Origin: Mycobacterium sp. E3198
GTDB lineage: Bacteria > Actinomycetota > Actinomycetes > Mycobacteriales > Mycobacteriaceae
Length of the DNA stretch: 64,000 nucleotides
Direction: 5' to 3'
Assembly: GCF_001667015.1 (NCBI RefSeq)
Contig: NZ_LZIS01000266.1
Location: forward strand, 1 to 64,000
The notes below the pieces were generated by a model that worked only from the letters and a program-made list of their open reading frames with translations, made no database searches and was not told the DNA's origin. This document shows, piece after piece, positions 1 to 7,790 of this stretch; the stretch's first letter is position 1; the number at the start of each line of letters is the position of its first letter. Made by a program: the position numbers and the translations under genes.

Positions 1-264
1 TCGATCAGCCGGTCCTCGCCCTCCGGTATGTACTTTCTTGGCGCGGCGCTGCCGATGTGGTGTAGGCGGCAACGACCCCGCATGCGATGTCGTACATCGC
101 TTGGCCATACCGATGCCGAGGGAACGAGGGCTACTGGCGCAAGGGCATGAATCAGGCCGACGCACCTTACCTTCCGCTGACTCCAGAGGTCGTTGCCGCC
201 TACACCACATCGGCAGCGCCGCGCCAAGAAAGTACATACCGGAGGGCGAGGACCGGCTGATCGA
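1..264. repeat. Long perfect inverted repeat (77-base arms)
   Basis: Bases 1-77 are the exact reverse complement of bases 188-264, with a 110-base spacer at 78-187. The left arm begins at the first base of the window, so the true arms may be longer. The right arm runs into a short open frame (ending near 363) that reads like the end of a protein, and the left arm would encode the same residues on the other strand going out of the window. This could be two convergent copies of a gene end, the edge of a mobile element, or an assembly hairpin. No transposase is recognisable, and 265-449 holds no gene I can support. Confidence 0.85.
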
Positions 265-449
265 ACGGCTTGAGGCGATCACCGGGTCGGGTCCACGCGG
301 CCCGTATCCGCACGCCGTCAACTACTTTCAGCACCACAGTCTCGGAGAAGCGTCCCAGCGATAGGGAGCCGATACGCTTCTACAGACAACCAAACTTCCC
401 CATCACCTCGAGTATCACGTGGTGCTCGGCAACAGCACCGCCGTTCACG

Positions 450-1889
450 TCAGCTCGGTTCGCTTGCCTGGTCCACCTGAACCAGGCGCTGGGCCTCGTC
501 GAAGAGTTCCCGTTCCGCGAGACGGGCGGCAGTGAGCGCGGAGAGCGCGGTGGCGGCCAACAGCATGTACATCACCACGATCTGGTAGCGAATCGCGGTG
601 ACCGGATTGACCCCGGCGAGGATCAGTCCGGTCATGGCCCCAGGCAGGCTGATCAGCCCGACCACCTTGGTGGAGTCGATGGTCGGTATCAGCGCGGTGC
701 GCAGCGCGGACTGTTGATGGGGCAGGAACGCTTGCCGGCCGGACTGCCCAAGGCTCAATCGAGCTTCGATCTCCGGCCGCGCTTGCTGGGCTTCCTCGCG
801 TAGCCGCCGCAGCGCCACGCCGGCGGCCAGCATGGCGGACGAGACGATCTGGCCGCCGACCGGGACGATCACACGGGCCTCGGCGGCGATAACCCGTCCG
901 GCCAGCAGGGCACCCAGCGTGACAACGGTGCCCGTGACGACACCGCCGGTGGCGGCTACCTTGGCGCCGGGCAGGCCCGCGCCGCGGCGGCCAGCGACCT
1001 GCCCGGCGATCAACATCATCGCGATCACCCAGCCGGCGCCGCCGGGTAGACCGGCTCGTTGGAACAGCAGGAGAAGGATGGCGCCGACCCCGACCAACTG
1101 CAACCCGGCGCGGGCCGCGGCGACGACGAGTTCCCGAGTGAGCCCCAGCCGCTGGCGGTAGGCCACCGCTGCGGCCACCGCGACCAGCGCCAGGGAAGTG
1201 ACTACCCCGCCCCAGCCAGGCACCAGCAGCGCGGATGTGGCCATCGCGCCGACCGGTGGGCGGAATCGCCCGGACGCCAAACCGCGACCAGACGGCCCTG
1301 CTCGAGGACCGAGACCTATCAGCCGCCGCATCCATGGGTTAGCGCGGAAAACCAAGACCGTTGTCGAGCCGACTACGACAAGACCCAGCGGCCAAGCCAG
1401 GCGGGCCCACGGCCACGAACTCCGTAGCCCGTTGTGCGTCGGCTGGGTCGCCATCGGCGGCTCGAGGTGATAGCCGATACTATCCAGCGCCTTGCGCAGC
1501 CTCTCGATCTCCGGGGCAACATCTAGCGGGTCGCCGCGCGAACGCAACAGAGTTCGCGCTATCCCGCCGATGACTTTCTCCACCACGCCGCCATGGCTGA
1601 CAACAGTCGAGTGGCGGACACGCGCGGGCACCGACGTGGCGGGAACGCGCTCCCCGTCGGCGATCGCCGTCAAGACGGCAGCGGTGTCGCAGTGCTCGGG
1701 CGAATACCAGACCACCACGGATCCCGTCCGCGGATAGGCGCGCGCCGCGCGCACACCGGTCAGGTTGGCAACCGTCTCCTCGATCGCGAGGGCCCCGGTC
1801 GCATCGAAGCGAAACCCGTTGGCCTGCACACGCATCCGACCCGCTGCAGCCGATACGATGGTGAGTTTGGGGCTCAGTGTGACGCCCAC
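450..1889 (-). CDS. CtpC-like N-terminal domain fused to FetB-type metal ABC permease
   Basis: About 479 residues from a GTG start that lies one base past the stop of the upstream DUF1490 gene. Residues 1-115 resemble the N-terminal metal-binding-like domain of the mycobacterial P-type ATPase CtpC (AYPRTGSVVVWYSP at about 51-64); there is no CxxC. A lone membrane segment follows at about 164-181. From about 229 the protein is a multi-spanning FetB/YbbM (UPF0014) permease with the family signature DSTKVVGLISLPGAMTGLIL and then ATAIRYQIVV-like residues near the end. FetAB systems are iron exporters in E. coli; CtpC exports zinc or manganese. The open frame is continuous across the join. I infer a metal exporter whose permease carries a docking or sensing domain borrowed from a P-ATPase. 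An alternative is a recombination relic that still happens to be open. Confidence 0.75.
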   Translation of the reverse strand: MGVTLSPKLTIVSAAAGRMRVQANGFRFDATGALAIEETVANLTGVRAARAYPRTGSVVVWYSPEHCDTAAVLTAIADGERVPATSVPARVRHSTVVSHGGVVEKVIGGIARTLLRSRGDPLDVAPEIERLRKALDSIGYHLEPPMATQPTHNGLRSSWPWARLAWPLGLVVVGSTTVLVFRANPWMRRLIGLGPRAGPSGRGLASGRFRPPVGAMATSALLVPGWGGVVTSLALVAVAAAVAYRQRLGLTRELVVAAARAGLQLVGVGAILLLLFQRAGLPGGAGWVIAMMLIAGQVAGRRGAGLPGAKVAATGGVVTGTVVTLGALLAGRVIAAEARVIVPVGGQIVSSAMLAAGVALRRLREEAQQARPEIEARLSLGQSGRQAFLPHQQSALRTALIPTIDSTKVVGLISLPGAMTGLILAGVNPVTAIRYQIVVMYMLLAATALSALTAARLAERELFDEAQRLVQVDQASEPS

Positions 1890-1890
1890 G

Positions 1891-2241
1891 TCAGCGCTTG
1901 GCGCCTCGAGCCTTGGGTGCAGCCTTGGGGGCGGCCTTACGGGCAGCCTTGCGGGCCGGGACGTCTGCGGAGTTCGCCGCCGGCGGCGGTTGGACTTCCT
2001 CCCCCACGCGCTCTGCCGCCTCGGCGACCACGTCGGCGACCGCCAGTCGGGCCCGCTCGGTACCCTCCTCGGCCCTGCGCTCGGCATCGCGCGCAACGCG
2101 CAGCGCCCAGGCCGTCGCGGAAACGGATGCCTCCCGCAGCGGAGCCTTCGCCACCGCTTTGCGAACCGCCTCATATGCAGCAACCCCCACCACGCCGGTC
2201 ACTACGGTCGGCGCCGCCTTCGCTAAAAGTCCATGCCACAT
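1891..2241 (-). CDS. DUF1490 / PacL-like metallochaperone family protein
   Basis: 116 residues with a hydrophobic N-terminal segment (about 5-25, KAAPTVVTGVVGVAAYEAV), then an alpha-helical Glu/Arg/Ala-rich region, as in the small mycobacterial proteins encoded just upstream of metal P-ATPases (PacL1/Rv3269 with CtpC). In that family the membrane helix scaffolds the pump and a C-terminal Asp/His motif binds metal. Here the tail is instead a Lys/Ala/Pro repeat (about 96-116) without His or Asp. It sits between the ATPase and permease genes of a FetAB-like system and is followed after one base by a protein with a CtpC-type N-terminus, which keeps the usual PacL-CtpC order. Role as a scaffold for the ABC exporter is inference. 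Confidence 0.7.
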   Translation of the reverse strand: MWHGLLAKAAPTVVTGVVGVAAYEAVRKAVAKAPLREASVSATAWALRVARDAERRAEEGTERARLAVADVVAEAAERVGEEVQPPPAANSADVPARKAARKAAPKAAPKARGAKR

Positions 2242-2314
2242 ATCGCGGACACTCCCTTCACATCGCTCTTCCCATCATGGTCAGGTCACAGCCCGGACGC
2301 CACATCTAACGCGG

Positions 2315-2956
2315 TCATGCCGTGCGGTCCGCGACGAGATGGCCGTGCTCAAGGAGCAAGACTCGCTCGGCGACACTTCCGATCAGACCGTGGTCGTGGC
2401 TGACGAGCACCACGGTGCCGCCCGTGCTCACATGCTCGTGGACTAGTGCGCCAATGACAGTGGCCGTGGGGCCGTCCAGCGCTGAGGTCGGCTCATCTAG
2501 TAGCAAGATCTCCGGTTCGACGGCCAACGACCGGGCCAGACACAATCGTTGCGCCTCGCCCCCGGATAACTCGGCGGTAGCGCGGGTAGCGAATCGTGGC
2601 GCCAGCCCCACCCGCGCAAGCAACTCGCCCGCTCGGTCGTCGGGCAGGTCGGGGCGGCCGACACGGACCTCGTCGAGTACGCGGTCGGCAAGCAATACTG
2701 GGGCCTGCGCTACCAGTCCGACACGCCGTCGCAGTGCCAGCACGTCCAGCTCGGCAATGGGCACACCGTCGAGCAAGACGCGTCCGGTCGTGGGTTCGGT
2801 GAGACGGCTCAGTAGCCGCAGCATCGTCGTTTTTCCGGCGCCGCTGGCACCCATGACCGCGGTGCACCGGCCAGCCGGAATACACGCATTGATCCGCGCA
2901 AGGAGGGTGGCCGGGCCGCGAGTCACAGCGACTTCGTCGAGGCGAAAGCCATGCAC
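2315..2956 (-). CDS. FetA-like ABC transporter ATP-binding protein
   Basis: ABC ATPase with Walker A (GASGAGKTT), Q-loop, signature LSGGEAQR, Walker B (ILLLDEP) and switch His (LVSHD). About 213 residues from the GTG at 2956, which begins VHGFRLDEV, a normal distance ahead of the Walker A motif. An upstream ATG at 3094 in the same frame would add 46 residues of low-complexity sequence and is less likely. First gene of the operon with the DUF1490 protein and the fused permease, 73 bases upstream of the DUF1490 start. It resembles FetA, the ATPase partner of FetB, so it most likely powers metal export at the membrane. Confidence 0.8.
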   Translation of the reverse strand: MHGFRLDEVAVTRGPATLLARINACIPAGRCTAVMGASGAGKTTMLRLLSRLTEPTTGRVLLDGVPIAELDVLALRRRVGLVAQAPVLLADRVLDEVRVGRPDLPDDRAGELLARVGLAPRFATRATAELSGGEAQRLCLARSLAVEPEILLLDEPTSALDGPTATVIGALVHEHVSTGGTVVLVSHDHGLIGSVAERVLLLEHGHLVADRTA

Positions 2957-3106
2957 TCCACGAACGGTACCGGACAGGTACCGAGGGCAGATCGTCGAAC
3001 GCGCACCCGGCACCCCGCCGGAACACCACACATTTTCGGAGGGTCCTCTAACACAATGAGGCGGTCCCGCAGGGTTTATCTGGGCCTTCGCCACACCACT
3101 GTGTCC

Positions 3107-3400
3107 TCATGGCGCATGAGAAATTCGAGCACACCCGTATTCGCGGGGAGTCAAAGCAATTGGCGCAGAACCGCGTTGGACTGTGCGTCGAGCCAGATCG
3201 AGCGATAGCGATCCCGCGGTTAACAGCACCGGTCGTTCCTGCGCGCCGCGACGCACCAACGCTCGCAGGCGCGCCACCAGCACTCGAAACGAAAACGGCT
3301 TCGTCAGATAATCGTCTGCCCCAAGGTCGAACGCGTCGGTCTCGTCGTACTCGCCGTCTTTGGCTGTGAGCATGAGTACCGGTGGCCGCGACTGCTCCAC
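3107..3400 (-). pseudogene. Remnant of an OmpR-family response regulator
   Basis: The frame begins inside a receiver domain: LMLTAKDGEYDETDAFDLG, GADDYLTKPFSF and LVARLRALVRR are the late receiver motifs, including the conserved Lys of TKPF. It then enters the start of a winged-helix domain (PIALTPREY) and breaks off in unrelated residues. The phosphoacceptor Asp, the first half of the receiver and nearly all of the DNA-binding domain are missing, and no adjacent frame supplies them. No sensor kinase is nearby. It is a relic of a two-component system, probably left by the rearrangements that built this accessory patch. Confidence 0.7.
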
Positions 3401-3441
3401 TTCTCAGCGTCCCCACAGCGGTCACGGGGCACGCTGGCTAC

Positions 3442-4014
3442 ATGAGCGATGTCAGGGTCGGCACGATCAAGGTGTGGGACGACGTGCAGCAAATGCCGAT
3501 AGGAGCCGGCACTGCGACGGCCGGCACGGCGAGATTGGCGCGGCCGCCCGATGCATGGGCTCATTCGGGGCTGCGGACTTCCGGCTACAGCCGCAGTCAT
3601 CCTAATTTCATCGAAAGGTCTGATGACACAGATCGGCTTCCGTTGGCGCCATCCCGTCTCGTCAGCGCGACGATCGGCCGCGACATGAGCAATGACCTAG
3701 TTCTCCGAGATCAGCGCGTGTCGCGCGCGCATGCGGTGCTGGTTTCAACTCCGGTCGGCGTCGAGATCCGCGATATCAACAGTCGCAATGGCACATTCAT
3801 CAACGGCGCACGGATCGGTCGGGCTCTTTTGCGCAGCGGCGACTTCGTCACTATCGGCACCACCGAATTCGCGGTTGAGTTCAGTGGGAGCATCCGGCTC
3901 GCAACGGAGGCTCTTAGGATTCTCAGTGCCGGGCGCATTCGGCATTCCCCGTCCTGGACTGTCGGCCATGCTCGCTACGCTCGACGAGCTCAGGGCGGAA
4001 TCAGACTCCGCTGA
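3442..4014 (+). CDS. FHA-domain protein, probably truncated
   Basis: 190 residues from the ATG at 3442 (an earlier in-frame ATG lies at 3382). A forkhead-associated phosphothreonine-binding domain is clear: IGRDMSNDLVL, RVSRAHAVL and NSRNGTFINGARI carry the usual Gly-Arg, Ser-x-x-His and Asn-Gly positions. It resembles the second FHA domain of the Rv1747-type FHA-ABC exporters, which are regulated by PknF, but no ABC domain follows. The N-terminal 70 residues and the Arg-rich C-terminal tail show no family features, and the 3' end overlaps the convergent neighbour by 14 bases. A decayed or captured FHA module is more likely than an intact gene, though a small stand-alone adaptor is possible. 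Confidence 0.5.
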   Translation: MSDVRVGTIKVWDDVQQMPIGAGTATAGTARLARPPDAWAHSGLRTSGYSRSHPNFIERSDDTDRLPLAPSRLVSATIGRDMSNDLVLRDQRVSRAHAVLVSTPVGVEIRDINSRNGTFINGARIGRALLRSGDFVTIGTTEFAVEFSGSIRLATEALRILSAGRIRHSPSWTVGHARYARRAQGGIRLR

Positions 4015-5095
4015 AGCAGTCCTGACCCGTCTGGGACGACGACGATGCAGCCGGGATGGTCGCGTTAGTGGTGGAAAACGTCGCCTCCACGCCGGTATCC
4101 GTGACCTTGACGTTGTCGGCGTGAATGCCCAGCGGATAGTTCTGGGTCGCTTTGGAAGTCAGACTATCGAGATTCGTCTGCACCTTGTCCGTCGACATCT
4201 TGGAGCCCAAAGCGGTCAAGTTGACCACCTGAAGTGACAGCCCGTTGTTGGCGATCTGCGGCTTGACGGTGGCGCTGTCGAGGAGACCCTTCAATTCGAT
4301 GGTTCCGTCGCCGGGGTTGGTGGTGACTTGGCTGGTCACGAAACTGCCCAGCACCGGGATGGCGTCCTGGATCGATTGTTTGATGCCGTCGGATGACCAG
4401 GTGACGGTGCCGTTGAGCGCGCCGATGGTGCCCTTGGAGTTGTTGGTGTCGCTGAGGTGGAGGTCCTTGATATTGATGCTGACTTTCATGCCTTTGGCGC
4501 TGCGCACCTGATTGCCGGCAGTCTGCACGGAGATGTCGGGATACTGGCCGCTGAAGTACTGCCAGAGCATTGGCGGCATGGAGGCAAACGACACGGTGGC
4601 GCTGTCCTGCACCTCGCATGCCACCGCGCTTGCCACCTTGCTGCCGACCAGGTGGCGAAGGAATAGCTCGGCACCGACCGCGGCGGCCAGGATGACCACC
4701 AGCACGATGGCCAGGACCAGAGCCATCGACCGTCGGTTGCCCAACAAGCGGCGTCGGCTTCGGGCCGGCGCCTCCCTCTGCGGCGGCTGAGTGGGCAGCC
4801 GAGTAGTGGCCTGCTCAACCTGCCTTGGTGGCGGCCCCGACCCACGTTGCGGCGGGGCCGGCGGATACGGCTGTGGAGTCGGTGGGCGGCCGGGCGGCGG
4901 TGGTCGGTTCGGTGGCGGTGGCGGAGGGTATGGCCGGCCGGCCTGAGGAATCTGTCGGGTCGGGGATCCCGATGGGGGCGCGGGCGGGGGCCCTGGATGT
5001 ATCGGTCTCCTGCTGGGGCCAGGCGGCTCGGGCGGACGATTCCATTCCGGCGAATTGCCGCGCGGCGGGCCCTGGGGAGTTGTCATTAGCGCCAT
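4001..5095 (-). CDS. Proline-rich DUF2993 (LmeA-like) membrane-anchored protein
   Basis: 364 residues. Positions 1-118 are very rich in Pro, Gly and Arg and should be a disordered cytoplasmic tail. A single transmembrane helix lies at about 124-144, followed by a DUF2993 domain to the end. DUF2993 includes LmeA, a periplasmic phosphatidylinositol-binding protein needed for mannan elongation, so an envelope-lipid role outside the membrane is plausible. The ATG at 5095 has an AAGG upstream at normal spacing; a second ATG at 5086 is possible. Transcribed alone and convergent with the FHA remnant. Confidence 0.75.
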   Translation of the reverse strand: MALMTTPQGPPRGNSPEWNRPPEPPGPSRRPIHPGPPPAPPSGSPTRQIPQAGRPYPPPPPPNRPPPPGRPPTPQPYPPAPPQRGSGPPPRQVEQATTRLPTQPPQREAPARSRRRLLGNRRSMALVLAIVLVVILAAAVGAELFLRHLVGSKVASAVACEVQDSATVSFASMPPMLWQYFSGQYPDISVQTAGNQVRSAKGMKVSINIKDLHLSDTNNSKGTIGALNGTVTWSSDGIKQSIQDAIPVLGSFVTSQVTTNPGDGTIELKGLLDSATVKPQIANNGLSLQVVNLTALGSKMSTDKVQTNLDSLTSKATQNYPLGIHADNVKVTDTGVEATFSTTNATIPAASSSSQTGQDCFSGV

Positions 5096-5244
5096 TGTGC
5101 CTTGTCAACGTGAACGCGTCTGCGACAAACGTGGGTTCCGTCGAATAGGGGCACTGGGTTACCCGTTGAAGGCAAACTGGCGCAACGGTCTGGGAGGCAT
5201 CTCGTCGAGTCGAGCGTCGTGGCCGAGCCCTGGCGCCTGTTTGT

Positions 5245-5273
5245 GCGTCGGGCTGACAAGCGTCGGGCTGACA
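5245..5273. repeat. 14-base tandem duplication of the tRNA-Pro 3' end
   Basis: The sequence gcgtcgggctgaca occurs at 5245-5258 and again at 5260-5273, a 15-base period. The second copy contains the 3' acceptor end of the tRNA-Pro gene, and the first lies just outside it on the side of the accessory patch. This could be slippage or a trace of integration at the tRNA end. Confidence 0.6.
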
Positions 5274-5336
5274 GGATTTGAACCTGCGACCACTTGACCC
5301 CCAGTCAAGTGCGCTACCAAACTGCGCCACAGCCCG
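5263..5336 (-). tRNA. tRNA-Pro (anticodon GGG)
   Basis: On the minus strand the sequence folds as a cloverleaf. The 7-base acceptor stem is CGGGCTG (5330-5336) paired with CAGCCCG (5264-5270), with discriminator A at 5263. The anticodon stem is 5293-5297/5305-5309, the loop is CTGGGGG with anticodon GGG at 5300-5302, and the T-loop GTTCAAATC is present. No CCA is encoded. It marks the boundary between the accessory patch and the conserved block. Confidence 0.95.
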
Positions 5337-5338
5337 CA

Positions 5339-5360
5339 TGCCGCCGGATCACCGGCGGCA
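5339..5360. terminator. Strong hairpin between the IclR gene and tRNA-Pro
   Basis: A perfect 9-base GC-rich stem (5339-5347 with 5352-5360) around a 4-base loop lies 36 bases past the stop of the IclR gene and two bases before the tRNA 5' end. There is no T-tract on either strand. It may end the IclR transcript or serve as a processing signal ahead of the tRNA. Confidence 0.45.
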
Positions 5361-5395
5361 GGTCGAAAGCCTACCGCAGCCGAGCCGCCACCCTG

Positions 5396-6139
5396 CTAAT
5401 GCCCGAGCGACCTGCGCGTCTTCTCCACCCAGGCCCGCAGCGCGTCGGCCAGTTCGGATTCGCGGCGGTAGAACCGCTGCGCCGGCACGGGCACGCTGAC
5501 CGCCACCGGCTGCTCGCCTACGCCGGGCAGCACCGCACCGACCGCGCAGACGCCTTCGGACTGTTCCTCGCGGTCGTAGGCGACGCCGTCGGCCCGGACG
5601 CGGTCGAGTTCCTTGCGCAGCGCCGACGGCGTCGTGATGGTGTTGTCAGTCAGCCGCGCCAGCCGGCTGCGCAAGGCCTGCGCCTGCTGCTCGGGCGCCA
5701 GGTTGGCCAGCAGCGCTTTGCCATTGGCGCAGCAGTGCAGCGGAAACGACTCCCCGACCGCGCTGATCGCCCGCAGCCGGTGCGGCGAGACGACCTGGTC
5801 GACGAACGTCACGCGGTCCCCATCGAGGATCGAAAGGTCCACCGTCTCCTCCAGCTCGCGCGACAGCTCCTCCATGAACGGGTGCACGTCCATCACCACA
5901 CCGAGCCGCGCGGTGGCGGCCATGCGCGCGATCTCGGGCCCGAGCCGATACGGGCCACGCGCCCCGCGCGAAGCCACCAGGCCTTCGTCGTCCAACGCGC
6001 CCAGGATCCGGCTGACGGTCGAGCGCGCCATGCCCAGCCGCTCGCCGATCTCGGCCTGGCTGAGCCCGCCGGGGTGCGCCTGCAAAAGCCGCAGCATCTC
6101 GGCCGCGCGCGCGATGACCTGAATGCCGTCGGAAGTCAC
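5396..6139 (-). CDS. IclR-family transcriptional regulator (Rv1719-like)
   Basis: 247 residues from a GTG start that overlaps the stop of the cyclase gene by four bases (GTGA). The N-terminal winged helix-turn-helix (about 5-65; GLSQAEIGERLGMARSTVSRI) is followed by an IclR effector-binding domain (about 80-245). It is the last gene of a three-gene operon with the SDR and cyclase, and the dyad at the promoter of that operon is its likely binding site. The ligand is probably a substrate or product of the cyclase/SDR pathway. Its identity cannot be read from the sequence. Confidence 0.88.
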   Translation of the reverse strand: MTSDGIQVIARAAEMLRLLQAHPGGLSQAEIGERLGMARSTVSRILGALDDEGLVASRGARGPYRLGPEIARMAATARLGVVMDVHPFMEELSRELEETVDLSILDGDRVTFVDQVVSPHRLRAISAVGESFPLHCCANGKALLANLAPEQQAQALRSRLARLTDNTITTPSALRKELDRVRADGVAYDREEQSEGVCAVGAVLPGVGEQPVAVSVPVPAQRFYRRESELADALRAWVEKTRRSLGH

Positions 6140-6966
6140 GCCGCCTCGCCGGTCTCGAGACGGTAGGTCCCGGTGGGGTCGACGATCGCGACCAGCCGCA
6201 CGATGCAGCCGTCGCCGCCGACCCAGCGCCATGGGAACGCGGCGAAGGTGACGCGCTTGCCGGTGACCTTGTCCAGGTCTCCCCCGACGTTCTCGAAGCC
6301 GTAGATGCCGTTGGACAGGATCGCGCGGTGGCACGGCTCCCACTCGGGAAAGTCGTCGAGCACGCGACGCCCGGTCTCCTCCTCGTATTCCCGTACCGCC
6401 CAAGGCAATAGCCCACCGGTGTGTTCGGCCGGGCCGTGCGGGGCGATCGAGGTGGCCATCGGGTGATCCAGCGCCTGGGTGTCGGTGCCGACGGCCTTGA
6501 CGCCCTTGGCCGCGAACCACTCCCCGGCCTCCTTGTAGAAGCCCGGCGAGTAGGCGTAGTACTCGGCGCTGTCGGCGTAGGTGTGGTGCCAGCCGGTGTT
6601 GACGATGACGATGTCGCCGGGCCGGATCTGCGGCGTGGCCTTCTCCAGGTCCTCGGCGGTGACGACCTCCCACTTCTTCTTCGGGATCGACACGACGACG
6701 CCGGTGCCGAAAAACGCGCTCAGCGGGATCTCGTGCAGAAACGGCGTGCCCTCGACGACGTGCGCCGGCGCGTCGATGTGGGTGCCGGAATGCATGACGG
6801 TGGTGATCTTTTGGGTCAGCACCCGACTTCGGGCCATGTTGTGCAGGCGCTCGATCTTCACATCCTCGAAGTACGGCCACGCCGGCACGCCATGACCCCA
6901 GGGGTGGGACAGGTCGTAGAACTCCAACTTGGATTCGGCTTCGCCGAGGGGCCAATTGATACTCAT
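6136..6966 (-). CDS. Cyclase family protein (kynurenine formamidase-like metal hydrolase)
   Basis: 276 residues from the ATG at 6966, which has a good ribosome site (AAAGGAAATC just upstream); a longer frame from 7002 is less likely. The metal-binding signature of the cyclase/KynB superfamily is present (MHSGTHIDAPAH at about 80-91), with further conserved residues GDIVIVNTGWH. Members hydrolyse cyclic imides, lactones or N-formyl compounds with Zn or Mn. It lies 13 bases after the SDR gene and overlaps the IclR start. In M. tuberculosis Rv1716 is the counterpart. The substrate is unknown. Confidence 0.82.
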   Translation of the reverse strand: MSINWPLGEAESKLEFYDLSHPWGHGVPAWPYFEDVKIERLHNMARSRVLTQKITTVMHSGTHIDAPAHVVEGTPFLHEIPLSAFFGTGVVVSIPKKKWEVVTAEDLEKATPQIRPGDIVIVNTGWHHTYADSAEYYAYSPGFYKEAGEWFAAKGVKAVGTDTQALDHPMATSIAPHGPAEHTGGLLPWAVREYEEETGRRVLDDFPEWEPCHRAILSNGIYGFENVGGDLDKVTGKRVTFAAFPWRWVGGDGCIVRLVAIVDPTGTYRLETGEAA

Positions 6967-6979
6967 GATTTCCTTTCGA

Positions 6980-7738
6980 TCAACACGCGGTGTAGCCGCC
7001 ATCGAGGTACATCACCTGTCCGGTGAAGAAGCTCGAGGCGTCGCTGAGCAGGTAGATCAGGGCGCCGACGAAGTCGTCGGGTTCGGCGAAGCGGCGCAAC
7101 GGGATTCGGGCGAACATCGCCTCGCGGGTTTGGCGGCCCTTGTCGTCGTCGGCGAACATCCACTCGGTCACCTCGGACCGGAAGACCGTTGGCGCCAACG
7201 CGTTTACCCGGATGCCGGCTGGCCCCCACTCGGCGGCCAGGCTCTTGGCCAGCAGGTCGGTGGCGCCCTTCGAGGGGCAGTAGGCGCTGTAGCCGGCGGG
7301 GTGGCCGAGGGAGCCGCGCACCGAGGACACCAGCACGACGCTGCCGCCGGTGCCCTGCTCGAGCAGTACGCGCCCGGCCGCCTGGCACACCAGCCAGGCC
7401 CCGCGGGCGTTGGCGCCCATCACCTTGTCGTAGTCCTCGACGGCCATCTCGGTGATCGGCGCGACGTGGTTCATGCCCGAGGCCACCAACACCCCGTCGA
7501 GGCGGCCGTGCCGCGCGACGGCCGCCCCCACCATCTCTTGGGCGTCGGCCGGGGTCTCTGGCCGGCGGGTAACCACCGCGGCGTCGTCGATGCCGAGCTC
7601 GTCCAATCCCGCGGCATTGCCGCCCGCCAGCGTCAGGCGGGCACCCGCGTCGGACAGGGCCCGGGCCGCGATGCTGCCGAGGGCGCCGGTCGCGCCGGTG
7701 ATCAGTATCGACTTGCCTTCAACGCTGAACAGCTTCAT
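6980..7738 (-). CDS. Short-chain dehydrogenase/reductase (Rv1714-like)
   Basis: 252 residues. The start is the ATG at 7738 (MKLFSVEGKSILITG), preceded by GGAGA at proper spacing; an in-frame ATG at 7759 has no such site. Rossmann motif TGATGALG at about 15-22, active-site Ser (VLVSS), Tyr and Lys (SAYCPSK) and the C-terminal YLDGGY of the classical SDR family are all present. It reads most like sugar-acid dehydrogenases such as gluconate 5-dehydrogenase. First gene of the SDR-cyclase-IclR operon. In M. tuberculosis fadB3 (Rv1715) lies between the SDR and cyclase genes; here it is absent. Confidence 0.85.
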   Translation of the reverse strand: MKLFSVEGKSILITGATGALGSIAARALSDAGARLTLAGGNAAGLDELGIDDAAVVTRRPETPADAQEMVGAAVARHGRLDGVLVASGMNHVAPITEMAVEDYDKVMGANARGAWLVCQAAGRVLLEQGTGGSVVLVSSVRGSLGHPAGYSAYCPSKGATDLLAKSLAAEWGPAGIRVNALAPTVFRSEVTEWMFADDDKGRQTREAMFARIPLRRFAEPDDFVGALIYLLSDASSFFTGQVMYLDGGYTAC

Positions 7739-7753
7739 CGCTGTCTCCGTAAT

Positions 7754-7787
7754 TTGCACGATGCGGGTATATCAACCCGATATGCAA
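7754..7787. promoter_or_regulatory. Dyad operator in front of the SDR-cyclase-IclR operon
   Basis: CGGGT (7764-7768) and ACCCG (7775-7779) form a dyad with a 6-base AT-rich spacer, flanked by TTGCA (7754-7758) and TGCAA (7783-7787), whose centre is offset by one base. It covers the predicted transcription start. IclR proteins bind such palindromes, and the regulator is encoded in the same operon, so autoregulation is the simplest reading. Confidence 0.45.
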
Positions 7788-7790
7788 GAG

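Noticed and set aside
445..1335. Alternative minus-strand frame of 296 codons over the permease
   Set aside because: Arg-rich shadow; the overlapping frame encodes clear FetB motifs.
3731..4237. Plus-strand frame continuing past the FHA domain in another phase
   Set aside because: A short stretch looked protein-like and could mark a frameshift, but most of it is antisense to the DUF2993 gene, so evidence is too weak to call.
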